A stretch of 64,000 nt of DNA from Falciphora oryzae (Eukaryota; Ascomycota; Sordariomycetes; Magnaporthales; Magnaporthaceae): contig JNVV01000007.1 of the NCBI GenBank assembly GCA_000733355.1, positions 1,094,771-1,158,770 of the forward strand, read 5' to 3'. Position 1 is the stretch's first letter. The number at the start of each line of letters is the position of its first letter. The translations under genes were made by a program, and so were the position numbers. A model generated the notes under the pieces. It was not told where the DNA came from. It saw only the letters and a list, made by a program, of their open reading frames with translations, and did not search any database. Shown here piece by piece: positions 11,595 to 22,202 of the stretch.

Positions 11595-14500
11595 CTAATT
11601 TCGATACGTATTTTCCAGCGCCACCGATAAAGTCTCGCAGAACTGGCTCCTCTGCCTCCTCCTAGTCTCCGCTGGCGACACATTGTCATCCACATCCAAA
11701 AACTGACTCCACGGCACCAAGCAGCGGAGCCCGCCGTCCAGTCCCCTGTTGCATAGAGCCTCGAAGACCGCGCTCATGCCCTCTACGCGTCTCAGCCACG
11801 TGCGGTTCCTGATCTTGTCGCGCACATCCTGGTGTTGTGAGAAGTCCAGCAGCCGCCCGGCGATGCCCGCGGCGATGACGGCCGAGTAGCTCGTCCCGGA
11901 CAACAGGTCCGGCACGTTGGGCAGGCGGACACCCTGGCCAATGATGGCGAAGCTGTTGCCATGGACCTTGGGAGGGCTGGGGTTGAACTCGACGAGCGAA
12001 GCCTTACACCCAGGCGTGGTGGCGTACATGCAAAACAGCTTGCCGGCCGAGTGCAGGTTCCCGGGGAACGTTACGCCCCTGAGGCCCGAGTTGTTCGAAG
12101 CCGCGGCAAACACGAGAACGTCCTTCTGCTCGGCGCGCGATATGGCCTCCCTGACGCAGTCGTGCTCCTCGTAGAAGCCCGAGGGAATCACGATGATGTC
12201 GACATCCCATGTAAAGCAAGCGTGCTTGATGGCGTTGGCCATGCGTGTGGGGGTTTCCTCCGTATAGTCGCCGCCTTTGTCCCAAACCCGGCCGACGTGG
12301 ATTTCGGCGTCGGCGTACACGTACGCTAGCAGTCGAGCCGCGTTGGTGCCGTGATTGGTGCCGCCACGGACGCCGGTGCTGTCCTGGCAAGAGGAGTGGT
12401 TTCCGTCGACGAAGTCATGGTACTCCTTCAAGTAGACAGTGCCCTGCAGGCTCGAGTCGATTCCAGTGTCGATTATGGCGATTCGGGACGGGCGTGCTGA
12501 TGCGTCCCTGTCTCGAGGTTTGATGCGCAGGGCTGCGCTGAATTGTTGTAAATGTTCGAACCACTGCTCGGAGTTGAATCCGCCGTCCCTGGGCCGGGTT
12601 GTCAGCTTGAAACAAGACAGGAAGCACGACAGGAAATAGAGGGGAAAAAGGAACAAGAAAAAAAGGAAATAGACCAGGAAATGGAAAATAAAATGGGACA
12701 CGAGACGGGATAGGAGGGAGAACAAGAACAGAACAGGAAATAGGACAGGACGCTTGACAGAGTACAGGACGGAGACGCATACCCTACAGCAGCTGTTTGT
12801 CCATGTTTCGGACCGGTCTTTTTCGAAGCTATGTGTTTCGAGAGAGTGACTGGCAGTGCAGCAGGTTCGAGGAACGACACCTCAGCCCTGTCTTTTGATG
12901 CCAAGTGTTGGGGAAAAGCATCCGGTGGCTTGAAATTCTCCCTCGGGATGCCTCTGACGGCGGAGACCGTCCAGGTGGCCTCCCACAACACTCGAAGTGG
13001 GGTCACGATCTTCTCGTGGATAGCATCTCTCATTTCATGCTCGCGCGTTGTCAAGAACTGCGGTTTCAAGCACAGCTTGATCACGTCTCTCAGAATTGGA
13101 TAGGTACCATCTGTACCATTTGCCTGGGACCAGGTTTCTTCTTTTTCGGACAGCCTGAGGGCAACGAGGTGATCTGCATTGATCGCTGGCTTTCCTAAGG
13201 GATCAAAGAATTCGGGAGTATAGTGATCCTTAAGGCGAATCCCGAGCTCAACCTCCATCATCATGATGCCGAGCGCAAGCAGCTTTGGAAACCTGTGCGT
13301 CCGCAGTTCCTGGTGGTCGGTGCGGTGCGTAGGGTCTTCGTGGGCAAAACGAACAAGCAGCAAGGGATCGTCGACATAAATCCCCAGCTTCTGGGCCTTG
13401 GGCTGCTGGAACATGAAGTGGACGACGTCGTTTGTCCAGACCTGGCGCATCCAGTCCGAATCGTAGAACTGCCATACAGCCTTGGCCAGCTCATAGCAGA
13501 GGCGCAGCCTCGGCATTGGCGTCAGCGGGGGTGCGCTGCGGAGCACATACGCCAATGAAAGGCTTGGTAACTGAAGGGCATAAGTCCGCTCCGGCAGCCT
13601 GACACCCTGGCAGATCAGGGAGCCGTTGAATATCTCGAGTTCCAGTCGACCGAGAGGTCGCTCTGAGATAAAGTTGCAGAACTCGGAAACCTCCAGAACA
13701 GGGCCCGTCTGACTGACAGCACTCGGTTCGTTCTCGCCGAGCCTTACCTTTTTTTGGCGGGATACTTGGATGATGGTGTCTTGCCACTGGCCGCAATTTA
13801 CCGCATGGTGATCGTGCGGATGATCCAGGAACAGCAGGTCGAAATTCGCCGTGTCGCCCTCGTGCTCGATACTGCATCCATCGCTGTTAAGCCTCAAGTT
13901 CGCCGAGATTGTAGTCCCTGCGTTGTCTCCTCGTGCACATACGCAATGTCGCGACAGCACGGAATGTAGTATTTTGATGTGCGCTTGGTAGTCGATCGCT
14001 TCGATTTTGCTTTCGTCTATTTTGACATCGTTGAGATCTGGGTTGGGGGGATCCTCGAGCCCCGCTAAAGTCTTGAGGGCTCGATGGAGCTTGCGCTGTG
14101 CTTTGCTCCCGTGCGGCGCGCAGAGTTTCTGAATGCTCTTTTCGACGGCGAGCTTGCCTGTCCGAATGTCCCTGAGGCCTCGATATGAGTCGAGATCGAG
14201 CCCGCGCGGGTCTCGAGAGGGTTTGCTCTGTGGGTTACGAGACCGAACGGGCCGTTGGCCCCCCTTCACTGGAGCATTAGTGGGACCTGATTCCCACGCG
14301 GCGTTGCCCGCCCGTGCGAGCAGCATCCAACTTGACATGAACTCCAATGATCCGCTACGGAGCCCGCCCGGTCGGGTGCGCCCTTGACGTACCTGAACAA
14401 GCGCATCCAGGTGATGGAGAAGCTTAGGAAGGTCTCCTTTGAGATGGCCATCCTGAAGCCGATTGTGCAAGGGAACTAGCACCTCCTCGAGGGTGAGGCA

Positions 14501-14620
14501 CCAGGCCTTCAAGCCCTTCGTGCCCTTCGTGCTCTCCCTGGACCGAAGCTCCAGGACCTCTTTCCGTATCTTGGCCACCACCTTAAGCGCAAAGGCGGTA
14601 GCCTCTTCGGAATTGTCCAT
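11595..14620 (-). CDS. DUF7580-like domain fused to subtilisin (S8) protease
   Basis: Two exons on the minus strand, 14620-12783 and 12588-11595, join to 943 residues. The intron has a GTATGC donor, a GCTGAC branch site and a CCCAG acceptor, with matching phase 2. Residues 1-610 resemble the fungal DUF7580 / prion-inhibition type region, with AKAVWQFYDSDWM and FPKLLALGIMMMEVELG as characteristic pieces. Residues about 640-870 are a peptidase S8 domain with D653 (IIDTG), H692 (TNHGT), oxyanion Asn near 778 (AASNNSG) and S846 (SGTSYSA), so the triad is intact. There is no signal peptide, so the protein is probably cytosolic. It is divergent to a candidate gasdermin-like gene, an arrangement known for HET-Q2-type activating proteases. 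A role in programmed cell death or allorecognition is inferred from context. The start is the ATG at 14620; an upstream in-frame ATG at 14758 would add 46 basic residues. Confidence 0.85.
12589..12782 (-). other. Polypyrimidine-rich intron of the S8 protease gene
   Basis: A 194-base intron. On the minus strand it is almost all C and T for about 150 bases, with repeated CCTGTC and TTTCC words. The splice signals are a GTATGC donor, a GCTGAC branch site and a CCCAG acceptor about a dozen bases after it. Retention would shift the frame and end translation at a TGA at 12604-12602. Confidence 0.75.
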
Positions 14621-14939
14621 TTGACGGTCCGTGATGGAGAGAGCCCGGTGTAGTTGGTGTTGGGGACGTCGTTGCAAGTCATGAACAGACCAGATCGATT
14701 TGGTCGCCGTCGGGAAACGCAAACGCACGCGACGCCTACTGCGCGCAGATGAGGCCAAGAGGCGGGGCTCAGCGCACTCGAAGCAGCTCTTGGGATGTCG
14801 AGGCGTTCGGTTGCCACGTGATCAGAGCAGCCGAACTGTCCTTTAGAATCAAGGATCAAACCAACGATTGCTATTCCTCAGCGAGAGAATGCATCTGCGC
14901 TGCTGCCTCTCAATCTTCCACCCCTTATACGCCCTCACA
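14621..14939. promoter_or_regulatory. Shared bidirectional promoter of protease and gasdermin-like genes
   Basis: Only 319 bases separate the two start codons (minus-strand ATG at 14620, plus-strand ATG at 14940). Both genes must therefore share this promoter region. A CACGTG E-box lies at 14815-14820 (the centre of the interval is near 14780). The boundaries are set by the chosen start codons. Confidence 0.6.
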
Positions 14940-15994
14940 ATGCTGGAAAAGTGCTGGTTCGTGCTGAGGTCGCCCTTCCCTGCACCTAGTCTCCCGGAGC
15001 ATGGTGTCGGACGAGCCAGGGGTCCATGCTGTCCAGGGCACCTGGTCCCAAACCTCAAGGACCTCAACTTCGTCATCAACGGCCGGCCGGGCCCTACCGA
15101 GTACCCGCCGGATGCGCCGCTCTGGTCGTTGAAGAAGTTCGACTTCAACTGGAAGAAAATCGACGATGGCGCCGCATCTCTGTCCGCTAAAGCCGTAACG
15201 CCGGTCGGGGGTATCGGAGCCGAGGCTGCGATCCAGTTCCAGAAGACCGTGTCGAACTACTGGAAGTTTGACACTCTAGAGACCTTCGAGCTGCAGCTGA
15301 CTCCCACCTACCTCGAGGAATCTCTGGAGGAGTCTGTAGTCGTCGATTACATCAAGAACCACAGGTCTCCCGTCGGACTCTGGTCCATGTTCATGATCAC
15401 GGGCATTATGGTCGCCCGCGGAACAACGCGCGAGTTTTCCAGCAATAGAGAATACGGATTCAAGACAGCGACCCAGGTGTACGTAATATACCTAGGAACC
15501 TCGTACGGCGAGCTGCCGTTAACATTACCTACGCCCCAACATTTTCCCTTCTGTTTACACTTATTTTTCCTCTCCCTTTCCCCCTTCTCCCCAGCTATAT
15601 GCATCCCCTGAATATCCGAGCTAACACCGGTAACCATACCGGCTGGATCCTGAACAGCGAGACCCCCGCTTTGGGCGGCGCTGGTGGAAATACTGAGCTA
15701 CAGTTCAGATCTCAGGCAGGCGAGGATTCGAGCTACCGACAGGACGACCCGTTTGTCTGGGCCGTCAAGTTAAGAAAGATTACCAAGGGGATCTTGGATC
15801 GTAAATGGAACTCCAAGGCATTCACAAAAGGATCACAGTTTGGACTTGGCGGTGGCGCTATTCAGAAGGACGAGCAAGAGATACTGGCGCAGCTTGCTGA
15901 AGAGGGCGTTAAAAACGTCCGGCTGTTCGGATTCCGTGACAACGAGGACGGTGGCTTCGTCGTTTGGGAGGATGACGGCCTACCCCGCTCCTGA
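14940..15994 (+). CDS. Candidate fungal gasdermin-like pore-forming protein
   Basis: Two exons, 14940-15478 and 15595-15994 (GTACGT donor, CCCCAG acceptor, phase 2), give 312 residues. The ATG at 14940 sits in CACAATG, a strong fungal start context; upstream in-frame ATGs at 14868 and 14889 are weaker. Recognisable pieces are HLVPNLKDLNFVING near the N terminus, a beta-rich middle with LEESVVVDYIKNH and LWSMFMITGIMVARG, then DPFVWAVKLRKITKG. These resemble a fungal family I associate with RCD-1/HET-Q1 gasdermin-like proteins, which oligomerise in membranes after proteolytic removal of an inhibitory part. No signal peptide is seen. The divergent S8 protease neighbour is the expected partner. 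The assignment is inference from remembered sequence patterns and context; an unrelated beta-rich protein remains possible. Confidence 0.6.
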
Positions 15995-16348
15995 CCCCGC
16001 GGCCCCGAAGGCGTGAGCTGATGCTGCAGGTAGGAGGAACGCGTGCAGAGGATCAAGTGGTGAATACCTATCGAGGTACACAGTGCGACGGATAATACAA
16101 GGTAGATATGGAGGTAAATGCGAGCTCAACAAGGCTTAAGGAAATAAAGAAGAAAAAGGAAAAGAAGGAGGATTACAGAAATGCTGGGTAGACTTGTGTC
16201 ACCTGTTTTGCCGGCCAGCCGGTCGCCGCCCGCAGCATTGCATTGTATAGGTGCCCTTTCCTCCAGCCCTCGCGGGTGCTGATGCTCCCCGCACAATCAT
16301 CGACTGCGACAACTGGATGTCCGTTCGGGTCACAGCAAGCACTTCAAT
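15995..16348. promoter_or_regulatory. Spacer between gasdermin-like and ankyrin genes
   Basis: These 354 bases between two same-strand genes must hold the 3' end of the first and the promoter of the second. The part near 16140-16190 is A/G-rich. No other feature is visible. Confidence 0.5.
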
Positions 16349-19300
16349 ATGGGCGGAGCATCCGAAAACGCCGCCGTCTATCAGCAAGGCATCTCGTCTG
16401 CCCTCTTCCATGAGGGGGGGATTGGCTGGCGCACGAGGAGGTGCCAGGCACTGTTTGAGAAGTGCGCGCAGACCGAGCCACTCGCTGCGGAATGGCTGGA
16501 GAAGCGACAAGGCATGTTCAACCTCTGGTCGTTCGCGCTGAAGGCCTCGGAGGCAGGGAAGCAATCTCTTGACCACCGCGTCAGAACGAGGCCCGACATC
16601 GCGAAGCCGATCGAAGACCTTCTCGACGGGCTGCAAGAGGCGCTTGAACTGTGTTTGGAGATAGCGTGCCAGGAACAGCCTGTGGATCATCACTCTGATG
16701 ACGCAAGTGACATCGAAATGACCGACTGGAGCGAGGAAGACGAGGATTCTTCTGAGGATGACAAGGACTGGCAGGACCCCTTCGCCCAGCAAAGGCTCTA
16801 CATAACCTCAATCGTGGACCAACTTCGAAGGATTTCGATAGCAATTCGGAAGACGGGAGCCAAGTATCGATACGAAAAGGCCGACAAGGAGCTGCGCGAG
16901 GACGAATTTCAAGATTTCCGCAGCGCTTTGACCGCCACAATATTGAGGGAGCAATGGTGGCAGGCCAACAGCATGGCGCCGCTGGAAGCAGGGGACGGGG
17001 GCCAGTCGGAGGCAGAAGATGACTTTCTGTCAGACGCAGAAAGCGAGTCTCGGCCTGAAGTCAAAGATGAGCCTGCGCAGACGACGGAGCTCAACGTCCA
17101 GGCACTTTGCGAGCAGCTGCAACAGCCGTCCAAACAGCTCACAACGGTCCAGGACCGTCTCGTCCGGGCCAACATACTTCGACGACATCGCATACGGTTC
17201 TTAACGGAGCGCGCCAGAATTGTCCAGCTGGCTTCGGCAAAAACCCAGGTTCGATTTCAGAGCATACCACAGAAGCGCCATGCCGCCAGCCCTTTGCCAG
17301 CCAAGCCGGAAGAAGGGACAACACCGGCGCCCCCGAGATCCAGACAGTCGCTACCACAGGTGACTCCGCCACCTAAGCCCCCCTCACGCGAGGATGGTCA
17401 GTCTCAGGTGCAAACAGCGACGGCAATTCCCACAGAGTTCGACATCAAGCAAGTAATCAAACCCAAGTCGTCACCCTCGGCGGTAACCGTCGGCACCAGA
17501 ACGGGGGCAGGACACGAGTACCCGCGATGCCCTAAGCCTGCGGTTGACGGGCGAGAAAAGGGCATGATAAAGTGCCCATATTGCGCTGAAATACTGGCTG
17601 GAGAATACGTGCGTCATAAACAGCGCTGGAGGTAAGGGAACTAAACTTTTGATATCCTCCCCTATCCTTGCCCCTGTTATTTTNNNNNNNNNNNNNNNNN
17701 NNNNNNNNNNNNNNNNNNNNNNNNNNNNNNNNNNNNNNNNNNNNNNNNNNNNNNNNNNNNNNNNNNNNNNNNNNNNNNNNNNNNNNNNNNNNNCCAAATG
17801 CCCGGTATAAGCCCAAAGCTTACTGTTGCGATTGGAATTTTCAGGGGCCACGTCGCGCACGATCTCATACCTTACGCCTGCGTGTTCGAAGATTGCAGCA
17901 AGCCCGACGAAATGTATCCTTCTACATTCGAGCTCACTCGGCACACGATCAAAGAGCACGGAAGGACTTACTGGGTCTGCGACCGCTGCCCCATCCAGTT
18001 CTCGGGCGCAATCTCCGAGACCGCGTCGAATTGGCAGGCGCACATGAGAGCAGAGCATCCCGATTGCTTTCTGGAGACCGAGCTCCCTCTCCTCTGCAGT
18101 GCGAGCCGCCAGACCCTGATCCCTCCCGTCGCCTGCCCGCTATGCCACGCCTCGTCCGACGTGCCATCAGAGGCCTTGAACGAGCATGTGGCCGACCACC
18201 TGCACGCTTTCGCGCTACGTGCGCTCCCGTGGGATGCTGCATGCGGAGCCGAGTCGGTGTCGGATGATACTTTTCGGGGACACTTCCATAAGGGGAGAAA
18301 GCCGGAGGAGCCGAGGGTCCTCGACGCCGAATTCATACATAGATGGCGGCTCGGTATTTCCCAGCAAGAAGACCTTGATATCATTTTGGGCAAGCCGGGA
18401 GCAGATGTGGTAGCGGCTGCCGACTGGCGTGGACCGGCATCCACAGAAGCCATATCCTTGGCCCGCGCGATCGAGGAGACGATGGATGCCCTCTTTGGCC
18501 ATGATTCTGTGGGCGGGGAGTTCACCTGGTCTGTTAAGGCTCTCTGGTCTCCTGAACAGCCTGTCTACGAGTCGATACCCTTGCATGTCAAACGGAATGG
18601 CGGGAGGTGGAGAGCCTACGCCGACGAGATCGAAGCAGCGCTCTCGTTGTGGCTTTACTCCGTCGACAAGTGGGAGAACAACGTTCAAGGGGCAAAGGAA
18701 GAAGGGCTGAAACAGTCCCCAGACGATGGAAACGCCAGGGAGGCCCAAGGAAAGGACGGCGGAGAAAGGCCCAAAGACGACGCGTGGCTGCGGAAAGAGA
18801 CCCCCGCAAAGCCTAGCCTCCGGCTTCTAGGCCCGTATACGGCGGCTCTTTATCGAGACCTCCAATGGTGGATGCCTGACGGTGCCGCCAGAGTCATCGA
18901 GGTGGGTGATATTAAACCGGAAAACGACAGCAGCACAATGAAGGTGGAGGCCCATCGAATTGTTGGATTCGCGCCCGGCGTCAGGTTTCCTCCCGCAGAC
19001 ATTGACATACATCCGTACGAGCGGAAATCTCCGGAATCTCCCTGCGAAGATGCTCCCCTGGCAGTCGAATCATATAGTCCTTTGAAGACACTATACGCCC
19101 AGCACATGTTCTCCGCCTTCATGTGGGCTGCGGCGAAAAAGATGAAGCAAATCGAGGACAGAGCAGATGTACGACCTGCACGGAGAGACGGTGAAAGTGG
19201 CGATTCGACGTGGCAATCGATTGCGCTACGCAGCAGCCGGCTCTCCAAATTGGCTCAGGACATCCAAACCACCGGACTCGGAAGCCTGGAAGAAATCTAC

Positions 19301-20395
19301 CTGGCCATCATTCCCCCACTAAGTGTGCAGCAGAAGCTTCCACGAGCTGACGCGATTGTCGAGTTGGCGCGACAACATGCCAAGCAACACGAGCAGTTAC
19401 AGCATTGGAAGCAGGCTCGCGACGCATACGTGTGGCTCTTTCGAGTGGCAAAAACATTCCCGGAACAAAGTGGCATTGCCACCAAAGCTACAGCCGTGTT
19501 GATGGAATATTTAAGAACGATCACTCAAGCTTCCAAATTGAAAGAGGCTCAACAGTACTACGGAAGGGATATCGATGAGCTGAAAGAGGTGAAATCAGAT
19601 CTCGAAAAGGAGCTGGAAACTGCTTGTTCTTCGACCTTGTCAAGTTTTATGAAGCTATATAAGGACCAGGGCCGTCAGTGGGAGTGTGACCTTGTGCAAA
19701 AAACCGGGTCTGCTGGAAGTTACCCCGACACATTCAACTTTACGGAGCTGCATCAGCATGCTGGATCCGATAAATGGCCGGACCTCCAGAAGATGCAGAA
19801 GATGTTGGAAGGGGGAAGTGATGCGAATCTGAAGGACATCCACGACTGGACGCCGCTCCATTACGCCGCGGCAAAGGGATCTGCACGCGCCGCCGAAGAA
19901 CTGTTAAAACGTCGAGCTGATGCCAATGCCCGGGACCTTCTCGGATGGACACCACTATATTACGCCTGTCAAGCCGGCCAGACTGCAATCGTGCAAAATC
20001 TTCTCCGAAAAGGCGCAGAACTTGATGTGCGCGGCAGAGATGGAGTGGCGCCGCTGCACTGTGCGGCAATGAGTGGCCGTTTCGATGTGGTGAGGCAGTT
20101 GATTGAGGCAGGAGCAGCTCTTGACGTCCTGGACGCCTCGGGAACCACTCCACTACACTGGGCTGCATATAATGGGAATAAGGACGTCGTTGAATATCTA
20201 TGGCGAGACGCGAACAAAAAGCTGCGAGACCATTACGGCAGGACTGCCTTGCATCTAGCAGCGATAGCGGGAATGGCGGAAGTGGTTCAGCTGCTTAAGG
20301 GCGCCGAGAAGGAAGCGAAAGATCGCTCTGGGCGCACGCCGCTGCACCTGGCCGCGGGGAACGGGCACGAGGCCGTTGCAAGGCTTCTCAAATAA
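16349..20395 (+). CDS. NLR-like fungal protein: C2H2 fingers and ankyrin repeats
   Basis: Two exons, 16349-17631 and 17845-20395, give 1277 residues; the intron contains the assembly gap. The splice joins WR to GHVAHDLIPYACVFEDC, restoring a typical fungal finger region, so I treat the two frames as one gene. Residues about 10-100 match an N-terminal helical domain common in fungal zinc-finger/ankyrin proteins (MFNLWSFALKASEAGKQSLD). An acidic, then Gln/Pro-rich linker follows. Cys/His fingers span about 420-550 (CPYCAEIL, CDRCPIQF, CPLCHASS) and end in HVADHLHAFALRALPW. A middle region (SPLKTLYAQHMFSAFMWA) and a helical region follow, then six ankyrin repeats from about residue 1083 to the end. 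No P-loop is seen, so it is not a canonical NACHT/NB-ARC protein. The last repeat ends abruptly. Its place beside the protease/gasdermin-like pair suggests a sensor role, which is unproven. Confidence 0.8.
17684..17793. other. Assembly gap (110 N) inside an intron
   Basis: A run of 110 N lies in the intron between GTAAGG at 17632 and TTTCAG ending at 17844. If the gap size is right the intron is 213 bases. The true length is unknown, and a repeat or low-complexity tract may have prevented assembly. Confidence 0.95.
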
Positions 20396-21285
20396 CGACT
20401 TTACCACCTCCCCACCCACCACCTACTGCCTGCCCTCACTTATATACCTAAGACGTGGCAAATAGAAGGCTTAAGAGTGTGAAAAAAAAGTTGCTAGGCT
20501 AATGTTTATCAAATGGTGGCAGCTCCGTGTGGCAATTACATTGGGGTGCTCTGTAGACCTGACTATCGAATTTTAGTTTCGGTGGATTTGGCCGGGGTTT
20601 TGTGCTGTACAAGGACGAGTCTTGCCTGAACTCAGCCGCAGCCCGGCGCGCGACAGATGGCAGGTATGAAGGAGAGCAAAAGAAATCTGTGAGGGACAAG
20701 AAGAGGAGGTGGAGAACTCGCTGGGTGTAATGCTGCGATACCTCTCATGTGCGGTTGTGTGGGTAGGGTACCTACCTCTAGGTACCTAACTATCTAGGTA
20801 CCCAGCTGCAGATCCCACACCCGTGAACCAACAGCCCCGCTGTTGCTTTTTTGAAATTTCCAGCGGCGGTTGTTGGCACAGGAAGGTACGCCGCGTCCTT
20901 CAAGTTCAAGATCATCCCCGCATTGCCCTCCTGAAGCGCCAGAAGTGGTCTGGTCTTCAGGGGGTCTGATCTTACTGACTTGGGCGTAAAGGCCACACAG
21001 ACAACAAAGAGTGGCCTGTATGGCTTATCTAGAGTGACTTCTAGTAGCATAGGAAGTGATTGTAGGTCGCTCTAGATGTCCATGCGGCAGCTGTCTTTCG
21101 TGCCTAGTTTACATGATGGCAAATTGCCGGCTGAACTTTTGAGTGTCTACCTCCAATACACGATATATCCAGGTAGGTAACTAAGGAAGAACAAGACATC
21201 ATCGTCCACTTGTAAGGGTTCAATGCAAACATCAAATCCATCCCACCTGCATCTTGCGCTTCCATGACCCTAATCTCTCCCCGGC
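20396..21285. other. Intergenic with palindromic TAGGTACCTA repeats
   Basis: About 890 bases between the convergent ends of the ankyrin gene and the 275-residue orphan. Clustered TAGGTACCTA-type words lie at 20761-20802 and more near 21163-21187. No coding region is supported. Confidence 0.55.
20761..20802. repeat. Clustered palindromic TAGGTACCTA words
   Basis: Within 42 bases there are four copies of the GGTACC core, each flanked by TA-rich arms (GGGTACCTACC, TAGGTACCTAAC, TAGGTACCC). Similar words recur in other non-coding parts of the window. Confidence 0.8.
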
Positions 21286-22113
21286 TCACCAAGAAGTCCA
21301 CCCATGGTCCCTCGCATACTCCCACTCCGCACCGCCCATACGTTCTCGGTGAACCCGATCCCACATGTGCTCGCCAATCGAGTCTACAACACACCAGCCA
21401 TCGCCGATCGGCTTGCGGTACCCCGAGCTGCTCTCGCAGAGCGCCTCGGGCGTTGATTCGGTCTCGGGGAGCACGTCGGGCTCGCGGGGGTCTTCCGGGT
21501 CCTTGCTGAACTCCTCGTACTCTTCCTGCGACAGGGGCTCGAACTCGAGCCGGGTCACGGTCTCGTCCTCGCCGCCCAGCCAGCCGTCGGCGTCGCAGAC
21601 GTAAATGAGGGCGTGGTAGCGGTGATTTGCCATACTGTAGACGTACGAGGGCACCATGCCGGGCATCCTCATCGCCGCCGTCCCGCCGTCGCTGTTTTCC
21701 CCCTCTGCGTCGGGAGGGCGGCCGGCGCCGCTCTCGGCGGCGTCAACGGCTGCGACTTGGACCTCGAAGCTGCCCCGGGCGTCCCGCTCGGCGCGGTAGT
21801 GGCGCATGCAATCGTCCCAGCTGCCGTTTGGGATAAAGTACATGTCCAGACGGAATAGGAAGTCGTTGGACGAGTGGAAACGCCTATGCTGCGTGATCGT
21901 CTCCTGCAGGCATTTCGCGGCTTCCGTAGAACCGGACGTGTCGGGACGGATGTTGGGGTGGGTGAAATAAATGGAAAAGCTGTAGAGGGGCGGAAGTGAG
22001 GAGCGCTCCTCGCTGCGGAACGCGGTGAGCGCCCGGTTGCCGGCGTGGTCCGGGAATGGGATCACCCACGTGCGGGGGTAGACGCGCCGTGGGCGTTTGC
22101 CGCTCACGCTCAT
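21286..22113 (-). CDS. Hypothetical protein, 275 residues
   Basis: A single open frame from ATG at 22113 (GAAAATGAGC) to a stop at 21286. The first 130 residues look ordered and mixed alpha/beta (YSFSIYFTHPNIRPD, FLFRLDMYFIPNGSWDDC). A Glu/Asp/Pro-rich stretch follows at about 200-230, and a Trp-rich end (MWDRVHRERMGGAEWEYAR). I see no known motif, signal peptide or membrane segment and do not recognise a family. It lies 90 bases downstream of a broken TLDc-like gene on the same strand, in a part of the window that looks degenerate. It may be a lineage-specific gene or part of the same decaying locus. Codon use looks like that of neighbouring real genes. Confidence 0.55.
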   Translation of the reverse strand: MSVSGKRPRRVYPRTWVIPFPDHAGNRALTAFRSEERSSLPPLYSFSIYFTHPNIRPDTSGSTEAAKCLQETITQHRRFHSSNDFLFRLDMYFIPNGSWDDCMRHYRAERDARGSFEVQVAAVDAAESGAGRPPDAEGENSDGGTAAMRMPGMVPSYVYSMANHRYHALIYVCDADGWLGGEDETVTRLEFEPLSQEEYEEFSKDPEDPREPDVLPETESTPEALCESSSGYRKPIGDGWCVVDSIGEHMWDRVHRERMGGAEWEYARDHGWTSW

Positions 22114-22202
22114 TTTCTCGAAACGACGAAGAAGGAGGGACGATACTTGTTAGGTTGGCGCACGTAATTATCGAATTGTCTTCGGAGGGCCGGCGGGCCC
22201 CT

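Noticed and set aside
16349..20395. NACHT or NB-ARC P-loop in the ankyrin protein
   Set aside because: I searched the middle region for a GxxxxGK[ST] motif and found none, so the protein is NLR-like only in its ends.
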